A DNA stretch of 64,000 nucleotides from Leuconostoc mesenteroides subsp. mesenteroides ATCC 8293 (GCF_000014445.1 NC_008531.1:1867001-1931000); one strand, 5' to 3'. Positions 7,773-13,604 are shown, counted from the stretch's first letter. Translations and numbers: made by a program. Notes: generated by a model not told the origin, from the sequence alone.

Positions 7773-8942
7773 TTAACGTTCATTTTGATACAAATCAACC
7801 AACCGTTGCCTTAGTTGATCATCATAAGCTGTTAAATACATACCATATTTGCCACGCTTAATTAAAACATTCAAAACATTAGCAATAAAATCTTGATATT
7901 CTTTGCTTGTAAATTTGATGTCCTTGCGCTTCTTAAAAATCTCTTTATGTGAGTATTTTTCTGGCAAAATAGTCATGCTATCGGTTTTGTCATCATAGCC
8001 AAATGATGGACCAATGATCATGCCCACGTAATTTAAATCAAATCCTTGTAACGTATAAATTGTGCCTACTTGTGTAATAGACGATTCACGTTTAGCCCAG
8101 TGTGTACGTTGTGGATCCCATTCATCCCAAGGTAAAGAAAAGGTGTCCATCTCAACATTGTGACGCCCATTGATGCGTGGAAATCCAGAAGTTGCGACTA
8201 CACGACTCAACCCAACTTCGCGATTTTTAGCTTTAACTTCCTCATATAAATCCCCTGCTGTTGAGAATACTTTAAAGTCAAAATCACTATTACGAGGAAA
8301 AGGAATCAATGGCTTTTGTGCTGTTAAGTCATCCATCCATTGTACCTGTTCTGAACTAGCAACCATACGATATTGAAAATCCATATCAAATTGTCGGTAT
8401 GGATGACTACCAACGGTCTGACGTAATAAATCTTGTGACCAGTACATTTTAGATTGAAAAACTTGTGCAAAATCATAGACCACCACAACAACTTTGGCTA
8501 AGTTCATTAAATCTGTGAGCTGGTTCTCACCTCGATAGTGTGCATAAGGCTCTGGTTTTGAATATAATAAATGTGCCTCATCTACGAAAATAACATCATA
8601 TTTCCAATTGTTTTTCTGGGCACGATTAATGAGTGCTGTGGGACGTAAGATATCCTTTTCTTTCATGCCGGGAATATCATGGGCAAGGTCTTGATAAGCT
8701 TTAAATAATTCGGGATGATTAACAACTAACGCGGTTTTATAACGTTTATTCGTCATATATTTTGTGACTAAATTCATTAAAACAACTGATTTACCCGTGC
8801 CGGCAGCCCCTTGAATAACCGCCACAGCATGCTGATTCCCTTTAATGCTCTTGTTGATATAACTGTTTATATTTGTAATGGTTTCTTTCTGGTTATCAGA
8901 TAATTGATCAATCATGAACTGATCTTTTAAAATTTTATTCAT
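7773..8942 (-). CDS. DUF2075 P-loop ATPase/helicase-like protein
   Basis: The 389-residue protein has Walker A (QGAAGTGKSVV, about residue 44), Walker B with DEAH-like DVIFVDEAH (about 117), and C-terminal helicase-like motifs including a VGTIYTLQGFDLNYVG segment, which resembles motif VI of superfamily 1 helicases. This is the Schlafen-group-3/DUF2075 helicase domain, here without the extra nuclease domain found in some relatives. The start has a TAGGAG site. Its role is unknown; DUF2075 proteins often sit in defence or mobile regions, and this one is in an accessory zone. Confidence 0.85.
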   Translation of the reverse strand: MNKILKDQFMIDQLSDNQKETITNINSYINKSIKGNQHAVAVIQGAAGTGKSVVLMNLVTKYMTNKRYKTALVVNHPELFKAYQDLAHDIPGMKEKDILRPTALINRAQKNNWKYDVIFVDEAHLLYSKPEPYAHYRGENQLTDLMNLAKVVVVVYDFAQVFQSKMYWSQDLLRQTVGSHPYRQFDMDFQYRMVASSEQVQWMDDLTAQKPLIPFPRNSDFDFKVFSTAGDLYEEVKAKNREVGLSRVVATSGFPRINGRHNVEMDTFSLPWDEWDPQRTHWAKRESSITQVGTIYTLQGFDLNYVGMIIGPSFGYDDKTDSMTILPEKYSHKEIFKKRKDIKFTSKEYQDFIANVLNVLIKRGKYGMYLTAYDDQLRQRLVDLYQNER

Positions 8943-9058
8943 TGCGATTCACTCCTATTGTATTTATTATACAGACTTAGTAAGGAAACATCAGATTTTA
9001 TTGTTATTCCCATCAGCTTCATCATGTTAACATTTATTTAAGGTTTTTCTAATAGTAT

Positions 9059-9088
9059 TTGTGTCCTTTTACTATTTGATACTATATA
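9059..9088 (+). promoter_or_regulatory. Candidate promoter of GNAT2 leader
   Basis: TTGTGT (9059-9064), an 18-base spacer and TATATA (9083-9088) place the start near 9095, about 20 bases before the ACGTG/CACG element. The rest of the gap between 8943 and 9058 shows nothing recognisable apart from the TAGGAG site of the DUF2075 gene. Confidence 0.45.
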
Positions 9089-9114
9089 AGCAAAGTAAAC
9101 TGTTCCAAATACCA

Positions 9115-9142
9115 ACGTGCAAATACTTATCCACGATAAAAG
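9115..9142 (+). repeat. ACGTG/CACG leader element, copy B
   Basis: ACGTG (9115-9119) and CACG (9132-9135), followed by ATAAAAG, match copy A at 4782 in sequence, loop length and distance to the leader ORF. Confidence 0.6.
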
Positions 9143-9163
9143 ATGTATCAACGGAGTTGCATT

Positions 9164-9187
9164 ATGACTGCAAGTAAGATGAACTAG
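9164..9187 (+). CDS. Seven-residue leader ORF upstream of GNAT2
   Basis: ATG follows CGGAGTTGCATT and encodes MTASKMN before TAG. It matches the GNAT1 leader MIANKNN at four of seven positions and in spacing. Translation is not proven. Confidence 0.5.
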   Translation: MTASKMN

Positions 9188-9195
9188 GCCGCATA

Positions 9196-9241
9196 TTTCT
9201 TTAATTGTTTATAGGAAACTCACTAATGCATATTAAAGAAA
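9196..9241 (+). promoter_or_regulatory. Hairpin after the GNAT2 leader that overlaps the ribosome binding site
   Basis: TTTCTTTAAT (9196-9205) pairs perfectly with ATTAAAGAAA (9232-9241), loop 26 bases. The right arm overlaps the A/G-rich ribosome binding region AAAGAAAAGAG (9236-9244) of the gene starting at 9252, so the folded form could block its translation. Confidence 0.5.
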
Positions 9242-9251
9242 AGAGAAAAAC

Positions 9252-9791
9252 ATGTTTATAGGTAACAATGTAAAACTATCGCATTACCACGAAGAAGATG
9301 GGAAAAAGTTAGCTAGTTGGCAATGGGACGAAGATTTTGTAACGCCGTTAGCTAGTGATATGATTCACCCTTATACCGCGGAAGATTGGGAAAAAATATT
9401 TAGGGATGCTTCCAACAGCTACGAAAATGTTGAATTTACTATTCGAAAAGTTAGTGATGATAGTTTAGTTGGGTTTGTCGATCTATCTGATATCAGTGTA
9501 CGCAATCATTCCTGCGAACTTGGGATTGGCTTCCCCAAAAAGGAAGACCGATCAAAGGGATATGGCACCGAAGCTCTATCCCTAATATTGAGTTACGGTT
9601 TTAATAATCTCAATATGCACAAAATTAAGCTCTCAGTATACCCCTTCAACATTGGCGCTGTAAAAGCCTACACTAAAGCGGGATTCGTCAAGGAAGGCAC
9701 AGCCAAAAATGAAATTTTTTACAACGGCAAATGGGTTGATATAGACTATTATGCGATTTTCCAAGAAGACTGGTATGCAAGGCAACAATAA
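9252..9791 (+). CDS. GNAT acetyltransferase, RimJ/RimL type (GNAT2)
   Basis: The 179-residue paralogue of GNAT1 shares MFIG..VKLSHYH, WQWD, MIHP, ENVEFT, FPKKEDR.KGYG, NNLNMHKIKL and KWVDID. About 70% of residues are identical by eye, while the flanking genes differ, so a single-gene duplication that carried the leader is likely. Substrate unknown. It is the first gene before the small-gene row; its stop codon is followed by the first GCACTC/GAGTGC hairpin, which has no T run, so read-through into the next gene is plausible. Confidence 0.85.
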   Translation: MFIGNNVKLSHYHEEDGKKLASWQWDEDFVTPLASDMIHPYTAEDWEKIFRDASNSYENVEFTIRKVSDDSLVGFVDLSDISVRNHSCELGIGFPKKEDRSKGYGTEALSLILSYGFNNLNMHKIKLSVYPFNIGAVKAYTKAGFVKEGTAKNEIFYNGKWVDIDYYAIFQEDWYARQQ

Positions 9792-9800
9792 AAAATAAAA

Positions 9801-9815
9801 GCACTCATTGAGTGC
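9801..9815 (+). repeat. GYACTC/GAGTRC intercistronic hairpin, copy 1
   Basis: GCACTCATTGAGTGC is a perfect 6-bp stem with a 3-base loop, 9 bases after the GNAT2 stop codon and followed by ATACATA. Related copies lie at 11744, 12665, 12923 and 13130. Confidence 0.7.
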
Positions 9816-9831
9816 ATACATAAACAAGTTA

Positions 9832-9866
9832 ACGTGTATGACTCACGTTAAAAGAATTAGGAGAAT
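9832..9866 (+). repeat. ACGTG/CACGT leader element, copy C, with AATTAGGAG site
   Basis: ACGTG (9832-9836) and CACGT (9844-9848) with a 7-base loop are followed by TAAAAG and AATTAGGAG, the ribosome binding site of the gene at 9871. The same AATTAGGAG block recurs before 12716. Confidence 0.65.
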
Positions 9867-9870
9867 GATT

Positions 9871-10212
9871 ATGGATGAGAATGGTAAAATTGTACCTGTT
9901 GAGATTAAAGGTTGGAACTGGGGCGCCTTCATGTATAACATATTTTGGGGAATTGGTAACAAAACTTATTTACCTTTACTATGCCTAATCCCTTTATTTA
10001 ATTTCATTTGGATCTTTGTTTGTGGATTTAAAGGCAATGAATGGGCCTGGCAAAAAGGTGATTACACAGACGTCGAAACATTTAAAGCTGTCCAGGCCAC
10101 ATGGAATCGTGCTGGATTGGTGCAGTTTATTTTGACAATCGCCATATTAGTACTATACTTTTTACTTTTCGTGGTTCTTTTCTCATCAGTCTTAAATCAA
10201 AATAACTATTAG
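9871..10212 (+). CDS. Small membrane protein of the WNWGAF family
   Basis: The 113-residue protein starts at ATG 9871 with TAGGAGAATGATT in front; upstream in-frame codons lack such a site. It has a WNWGAFMYNIFWGIGNKTY motif, a hydrophobic helix (LLCLIPLFNFIWIFVCG), a GNEWAWQ motif and a second helix near the C-terminus. Proteins with these motifs are common in lactobacilli and are sometimes loosely annotated as ribonuclease-G-associated, but I know no proven function. It is the first gene after GNAT2 in the small-gene row. Confidence 0.75.
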   Translation: MDENGKIVPVEIKGWNWGAFMYNIFWGIGNKTYLPLLCLIPLFNFIWIFVCGFKGNEWAWQKGDYTDVETFKAVQATWNRAGLVQFILTIAILVLYFLLFVVLFSSVLNQNNY

Positions 10213-10310
10213 TAGTCTCATCCTATTTGATGTGCTTGCACAGAGAAAAATCAACAACAAATTTTAAACCCGTCAATAACTCGTTTGAAATTTATAGGAA
10301 CTGAAATCAA

Positions 10311-10811
10311 ATGATGACCACTCAAGACAATATTCTTTTAAAATCCGCAATAAAAATGAGACATGAAAAAGAATTTAAGGCGTCCAACCGTATCTTAAAA
10401 AAATTAGATGCCAAATATCCGCTTAATGCCAATATTCAATATCAATATGCTTGGAGCTTCGATATTCTTGGACAAGAAAGAGAAGCTGTCCCTCACTACT
10501 ATGCAGCCATTGATAACAATGGGCTAGAATCTGTCGATTTAGAAAACGCCTACTTAGGTTTAGGTAGTACTCTACGATCAATAGGTTCTTATGATGAATC
10601 ATTAGATATTTTATCAAAAGGTACGGAATTATTTCCAACAAATAATGCTTTAAAAGTTTTCAAAGGGATGACACTCTATAATTTAAAACGCTTTAAAGAA
10701 TCCTCAACAATTTTACTGCAATGTCTTATTGAGACAAGTGAAGACACTGATATTAAATCATATGCTAAGGCGCTAGGTCTATACTCACAAGATCTAGACC
10801 AGACATTTTAA
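10311..10811 (+). CDS. Tetratricopeptide repeat (TPR) protein
   Basis: The 166-residue protein has helical TPR-like pairs: EFKASNRILKKLDAKYPLN, AWSFDILGQEREAVPHYYAA, GLGSTLRSIGSYDESLDIL and KGMTLYNLKRFKESS. No signal peptide or membrane helix is seen. TPRs mediate protein contacts; no partner can be named. ATAGGAACTG precedes tandem ATG codons at 10311. The gap after GNAT2's small neighbour (10213-10310) lacks the repeat elements seen elsewhere in the row. Confidence 0.78.
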   Translation: MMTTQDNILLKSAIKMRHEKEFKASNRILKKLDAKYPLNANIQYQYAWSFDILGQEREAVPHYYAAIDNNGLESVDLENAYLGLGSTLRSIGSYDESLDILSKGTELFPTNNALKVFKGMTLYNLKRFKESSTILLQCLIETSEDTDIKSYAKALGLYSQDLDQTF

Positions 10812-10843
10812 ATAATTATCAAGCATCGCAATTAAAAAAGCCT

Positions 10844-10915
10844 TAATGGGAACAAAGCATGAAAATAAAACTGGTAAATAGCTGCTGTTCCATTACAAAT
10901 AACTTGCTGCTTTAA
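10844..10915 (+). promoter_or_regulatory. Hairpin and 18-codon leader ORF before the DUF4352 gene
   Basis: TAATGGGAACA (10844-10854) can pair with TGTTCCATTA (10886-10895) with one bulge. The left arm contains GGGAA, the ribosome binding site of a short ORF at 10859-10915 (MKIKLVNSCCSITNNLLL). The ORF ends 30 bases before the ATG at 10946. It may be a regulatory leader; coding is unproven. Confidence 0.35.
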
Positions 10916-10945
10916 TGCGCATATAAAATGCAAAGAAGAAAAAAT

Positions 10946-11521
10946 ATGAGCAGAAAAAATATAAAAACACGTTCCAAAAATAAAAGTTTTTATCAAAGTA
11001 TTTGGATTACCACGCTAATAATAGTAATTGTCGTCATTATTGGCTTTTGGCAAGTTTATACTAGGTATTCTGGTGATTTGGTTAAAAAAGTTGATACAAC
11101 CTCATCCAAAAACACTTTAAAACCGCAGTCAATTTTTAAAGTTGGTGAGACAGCAGAATATAAAGATATTCAGTTTAAAGTAAATGACTTCAGTTTCATA
11201 GATGGTTACCCCAAAATTGATAAATTAGCTGCTGGAAATCAATTTGTTGTTGTCAATATGACCATTACCAATAACAGTAATAAAAAATTTGATTATGATT
11301 CATACTTTTTTCACCTTGATGACAATGGTAAACAAACAGATACAACGGAGTCTCCTTACAACGTAACTGCTTCTTTAGACAGCGGCACTTTGCGTCAAGG
11401 TGAATCAACGACGGGAAACCTTGTGGGACAAGCAAATACAAATCATCAACTAAGGTTAATTTACCAACAAGATACTAATCTTAACAAAGGAAGAATAACT
11501 TTTAAACTGAATCAGGAATAA
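10946..11521 (+). CDS. Membrane-anchored DUF4352-like protein
   Basis: ATG 10946 has AAAGAAG about 9 bases upstream and is preferred over ATG 10928. The 191-residue protein has a basic N-terminus, one membrane helix (IWITTLIIVIVVIIGFW, about residues 19-35) and an extracellular beta-rich domain with FKVGETAEYKDIQFKVNDF, GNQFVVVNMTITNNSN and LRQGESTTGNLVG. This is the DUF4352 pattern, an immunoglobulin-like fold found in Gram-positive exported proteins. Function unknown. It lacks a lipobox cysteine, so it is anchored by the helix. Confidence 0.8.
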   Translation: MSRKNIKTRSKNKSFYQSIWITTLIIVIVVIIGFWQVYTRYSGDLVKKVDTTSSKNTLKPQSIFKVGETAEYKDIQFKVNDFSFIDGYPKIDKLAAGNQFVVVNMTITNNSNKKFDYDSYFFHLDDNGKQTDTTESPYNVTASLDSGTLRQGESTTGNLVGQANTNHQLRLIYQQDTNLNKGRITFKLNQE

Positions 11522-11626
11522 GGTTTAAAACTGAAAGTAAAAAACAGCTCACCTTTCCCTTGCTACTCTGACTACGTATCAAGTGGACTATATTAAAACA
11601 CTAATAAATATCGTCCAGCACAACGC

Positions 11627-11659
11627 TATAATTAGTTTTAATGCCTATGCATTAAAACT
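11627..11659 (+). promoter_or_regulatory. -10 box followed by a perfect 11-bp hairpin
   Basis: TATAAT (11627-11632) is followed by AGTTTTAATGC (11634-11644) and its exact complement (11649-11659) around CTAT. A transcript starting near 11639 would begin inside the hairpin. No good -35 box is seen. The rest of 11522-11740 shows nothing else I recognise. Confidence 0.4.
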
Positions 11660-11743
11660 TCTTGCTTGACCTCTACTTTGACGAGAAAACAGAAAGATAT
11701 AGCAAAATTTATGACTTCATGGCGTACTTCGTTATACCTGCGT

Positions 11744-11755
11744 CACTCGAGAGTG
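11744..11755 (+). repeat. GYACTC/GAGTRC intercistronic hairpin, copy 2
   Basis: CACTCGAGAGTG, a 5-bp stem with a 2-base loop, lies 33 bases before the 50-residue gene at 11789. It is the most divergent copy of the motif. Confidence 0.45.
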
Positions 11756-11788
11756 CTGTTTTGAAAACATATAACTTAGGAGTATTTT

Positions 11789-11941
11789 ATGGATTTATTA
11801 ACAACGTTCCCAATGGCTATGAGTGGACTAACATTTTTAATACTAAGTAAAGATAAGAAAAGTAAAAAGTATCGTGTGGCGGGAATAATGATGTTATTGG
11901 CAAGTTTCATTAGCTTTGTGACTTACTTTGTCTATAAATAG
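11789..11941 (+). CDS. 50-residue membrane protein
   Basis: ATG follows TTAGGAGTATTTT, a good ribosome binding site. The 50 residues have two hydrophobic stretches (LLTTFPMAMSGLTFLIL and VAGIMMLLASFISFVTYFV) around a lysine-rich turn, KDKKSKKYR. The same plan, two helices with a basic turn, is shared by the small genes at 12054, 13191 and 13605, so these may be distant paralogues. Function unknown; small stress proteins, immunity proteins or toxins are possible. Confidence 0.65.
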   Translation: MDLLTTFPMAMSGLTFLILSKDKKSKKYRVAGIMMLLASFISFVTYFVYK

Positions 11942-12049
11942 AAATCCCCCTACCATCAGTATGTGACTTAAAACGAAAAAAACTGCTTATTTTAACAAGG
12001 GGATAAACTCTATGTGTCGCTTCCCTATTGCATAACAGCGGGGGAATAA
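11942..12049 (+). promoter_or_regulatory. Leader with anti-Shine-Dalgarno block and short ORF
   Basis: ATCCCCC near 11943-11950 is complementary both to the GGGGAT before a seven-codon ORF (12012-12035, MCRFPIA) and to the GGGGGAAT before the gene at 12054. The two pairings exclude each other. This could switch which ribosome binding site is free. Confidence 0.35.
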
Positions 12050-12053
12050 CAAT

Positions 12054-12287
12054 ATGCAAAAAGCCACTATTTTTAGAATAATTGCCACAGTAGGAATTTT
12101 AGGAACAGTCCTATATGAAATTGTGACTAATACCAACACGTTATATATAAAAATTGTCCAAGCAGTTTTTATGGTAATACTATGGACTGCTCTTGCGGTT
12201 GATAGATACCAACATAATAAATCGAAGAGAGAACTAAAAAAAGATTTATTTTTAGTGGGGTGTTTGCATTACCAAGCATTGCAATAA
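12054..12287 (+). CDS. 77-residue membrane protein
   Basis: GGGGGAATAACAAT precedes the ATG. Two hydrophobic helices (IFRIIATVGILGTVLYEIV and IVQAVFMVILWTALAV) are followed by a charged stretch, RYQHNKSKRELKKD. It shares the two-helix plus basic tail plan with its neighbours at 13191 and 13605. The last residues, LFLVGCLHYQALQ, look unlike the basic tail and could come from a late frameshift, but nothing in the other frames proves this. Function unknown. Confidence 0.6.
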   Translation: MQKATIFRIIATVGILGTVLYEIVTNTNTLYIKIVQAVFMVILWTALAVDRYQHNKSKRELKKDLFLVGCLHYQALQ

Positions 12288-12330
12288 TATCCTTTTTTAG
12301 ATAATTAGCCTAGCCATATTAGCAAATACT

Positions 12331-12365
12331 ACGTGCAGAACCACGTTAAAAGCGTAATTGGGGAT
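12331..12365 (+). repeat. ACGTG/CACGT leader element, copy D, with AATTGGGGAT site
   Basis: ACGTGCAGAACCACGT (12331-12346) is followed by TAAAAG and AATTGGGGAT (12356-12365), the ribosome binding site of the gene at 12371. The copy at 13151 is identical through TTAAAAG and again at TAATTGGGGAT. Confidence 0.75.
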
Positions 12366-12370
12366 TAAGG

Positions 12371-12646
12371 ATGACAAAACATAAACAAGAATTAAAGACG
12401 CAAATAGTAGCTTATGGTTGGCAACTATTTATACCTGAAAATACAATCGTTATGGATAATGACCAGGGTAACATAGCCATTGAGGATAGTTCTGATAATT
12501 TTAGGGGTGGACCATTTATAGTGTTAAAAGTTAGCGAAAATGAAGTTACAGTAGAATCTAGCGGCATCTTTGACCAAGGCGTCTCAATTACGTTAGACAA
12601 AAAGATTGTCATTAAACGTCGTCCTGACATTGAAATTAATGATTAA
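12371..12646 (+). CDS. 91-residue cytosolic protein, unknown
   Basis: The protein is soluble and acidic, with DQGNIAIEDSSDNFRGGPF and alternating hydrophobic residues that suggest a small beta-barrel (VLKVSENEVTVESSG, ITLDKKIVIKRR). I do not recognise the family. It begins ATGACAAAACA, the same first 11 bases as the unrelated gene at 13191, and both have the same upstream element. This is the only clearly soluble member of the row besides the 52-residue gene at 12970. Confidence 0.6.
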   Translation: MTKHKQELKTQIVAYGWQLFIPENTIVMDNDQGNIAIEDSSDNFRGGPFIVLKVSENEVTVESSGIFDQGVSITLDKKIVIKRRPDIEIND

Positions 12647-12664
12647 GTGACCTCTAAATAAAAA

Positions 12665-12679
12665 GTATTCACAGAGTAC
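12665..12679 (+). repeat. GYACTC/GAGTRC intercistronic hairpin, copy 3
   Basis: GTATTCACAGAGTAC has a 6-bp stem with one G-T pair and ACA loop, followed by TTACATAC. AATTAGGAG downstream is the ribosome binding site of 12716, like that before 9871. Confidence 0.65.
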
Positions 12680-12715
12680 TTACATACCGCAGAATAAATT
12701 AGGAGCATTATTATA

Positions 12716-12922
12716 ATGAAAAGAACTACACTCTGGTTAAGTATTACATTGCTGATTGCTTTACTAACGATCTATACAGTCTACCAAAATGGGCTTGACT
12801 TTAGTTTTTCTCTAACCATATCTAAAAATGCGGCTTCAGCAAATGGCTCAATGGCGTTTTTATTTACTTTGCTGACTATTTTTAGTGGCATAAAATATCT
12901 AACGTGTAGATTTACTAAATAA
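12716..12922 (+). CDS. 68-residue membrane protein
   Basis: TTAGGAGCATTATTATA precedes the ATG. Two helices (LWLSITLLIALLTIYTV and MAFLFTLLTIFSGIKYL) flank a polar loop, NGLDFSFSLTISKNAASANG. The family is not recognised. The stop codon is followed directly by the next GCACTC/GAGTGC hairpin at 12923, so genes and repeat elements alternate with no spare sequence. Confidence 0.6.
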   Translation: MKRTTLWLSITLLIALLTIYTVYQNGLDFSFSLTISKNAASANGSMAFLFTLLTIFSGIKYLTCRFTK

Positions 12923-12964
12923 GCACTCACAGAGTGCTTACATACATTAAAATTAATTGGGGAT
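12923..12964 (+). repeat. GYACTC/GAGTRC hairpin copy 4 with AATTGGGGAT site
   Basis: GCACTCACAGAGTGC (12923-12937) is followed by TTACATAC and then AATTGGGGAT (12955-12964) before the ATG at 12970. The ACGTG/CACGT part is missing in this copy. Confidence 0.7.
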
Positions 12965-12969
12965 GAGAC

Positions 12970-13128
12970 ATGAAAACACAACTGATAAATGGTTACTGGA
13001 CAGCTACGAGTTTTACAGATAAATTAAACACTGCTTTGGCTCAACTAGAAGCGGACGGGCACGAAATCGTTGAAGTACAATATAAAACGCCCGTAGTCTT
13101 CTATTCTGCTATAGTAATTTACAAATAA
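12970..13128 (+). CDS. 52-residue Cse60-like protein
   Basis: The start is supported by AATTGGGGATGAGAC. The small soluble protein has a TDKLNTALAQLEADGHEIVE helix followed by VQYKTPV and YSAIVIYK. The pattern of an amphipathic helix, an I-x-x-V-Q-Y strand and a final S-A-x-x-I-Y strand resembles the roughly 60-residue Cse60 family of Firmicutes (named from a Bacillus sporulation gene, function unknown). The assignment rests on pattern only. It lies between two copies of the repeat element. Confidence 0.6.
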   Translation: MKTQLINGYWTATSFTDKLNTALAQLEADGHEIVEVQYKTPVVFYSAIVIYK

Positions 13129-13129
13129 T

Positions 13130-13144
13130 GTACTCACAGAGTAC
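13130..13144 (+). repeat. GYACTC/GAGTRC intercistronic hairpin, copy 5
   Basis: GTACTCACAGAGTAC is a perfect 6-bp stem, starting two bases after the stop codon of the 52-residue gene. It is followed by GTATATAC, which leads straight into the ACGTG/CACGT element. Confidence 0.75.
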
Positions 13145-13150
13145 GTATAT

Positions 13151-13185
13151 ACGTGCAGAACCACGTTAAAAGTATAATTGGGGAT
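13151..13185 (+). repeat. ACGTG/CACGT leader element, copy E, with AATTGGGGAT site
   Basis: ACGTGCAGAACCACGT (13151-13166), then TAAAAG, then AATTGGGGAT (13176-13185), just before ATG 13191. With copy 5 of the hairpin it forms the complete composite spacer. Confidence 0.75.
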
Positions 13186-13190
13186 GACAT

Positions 13191-13430
13191 ATGACAAAAC
13201 AACCATTTAAAATGATGAAAACTATAGGTGCGGTTGCCCTGATTGTAATGGCATTGCTGAATTATGCCAACTTTCAGTTTAACTATACAAAATACAGCGC
13301 TCTTATTGTGACATTAATGATGCTGGCTCTTGGATTTCAGAGCTACAGTGAGAAGAAAAAATTCAATTCAGATATTGCTTTTGTCACGATTGCTGGCCTA
13401 GCGACGTTATATATTTTTTTCGTTAACTAG
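13191..13430 (+). CDS. 79-residue membrane protein (DUF3953-like)
   Basis: The gene begins right after the complete composite repeat. Helices at about residues 10-25 (IGAVALIVMALLNYA), 35-50 (SALIVTLMMLALGFQ) and 62-78 are separated by a basic turn, SYSEKKKF. The order and the GFQ-Y-EKKK turn resemble DUF3953 proteins of Bacillus, which have no known function. Probable relatives lie at 12054 and 13605. Confidence 0.62.
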   Translation: MTKQPFKMMKTIGAVALIVMALLNYANFQFNYTKYSALIVTLMMLALGFQSYSEKKKFNSDIAFVTIAGLATLYIFFVN

Positions 13431-13451
13431 AGCATTAAAGGGAATGAAATT

Positions 13452-13481
13452 ATGAAACAAAGGGACGTACCTTTTCGATAA
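13452..13481 (+). CDS. Nine-residue leader-like ORF (MKQRDVPFR)
   Basis: AAAGGGAATGAAATT precedes ATG 13452 and the ORF stops at TAA 13479-13481. It is in the same frame as the gene that follows, with a further in-frame TAA at 13485, so it may instead be the broken start of a longer gene. A hairpin follows at 13510-13557. Confidence 0.3.
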   Translation: MKQRDVPFR

Positions 13482-13509
13482 ATATAAAAAAGTGGTGTAA
13501 TTTCAAACA

Positions 13510-13557
13510 AGTTAGCTGATGACATTGACGAGATTCATATGCTCATCATTGCTAACT
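13510..13557 (+). promoter_or_regulatory. Strong hairpin before the gene at 13605
   Basis: AGTTAGCTGATGA (13510-13522) pairs with TCATCA (13543-13548) plus GCTAACT (13551-13557), leaving a 2-base bulge and a 20-base loop. There is no T run. Confidence 0.5.
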
Positions 13558-13604
13558 CCGTCAACAAAATAGAAGATAAAAATAAAGAAAGAGAAAATGT
13601 AAAT

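Noticed and set aside
11662..11850. 62-codon ORF overlapping the 50-residue gene
   Set aside because: It starts with TTG without a ribosome binding site and overlaps the better-supported gene at 11789 in another frame.
9801..13185. CRISPR array or integron attC sites
   Set aside because: Repeats are 15-25 bp, spaced by whole genes rather than short spacers; no cas or integrase gene is nearby, and the motifs lack the attC R' and R'' core sites I would expect.
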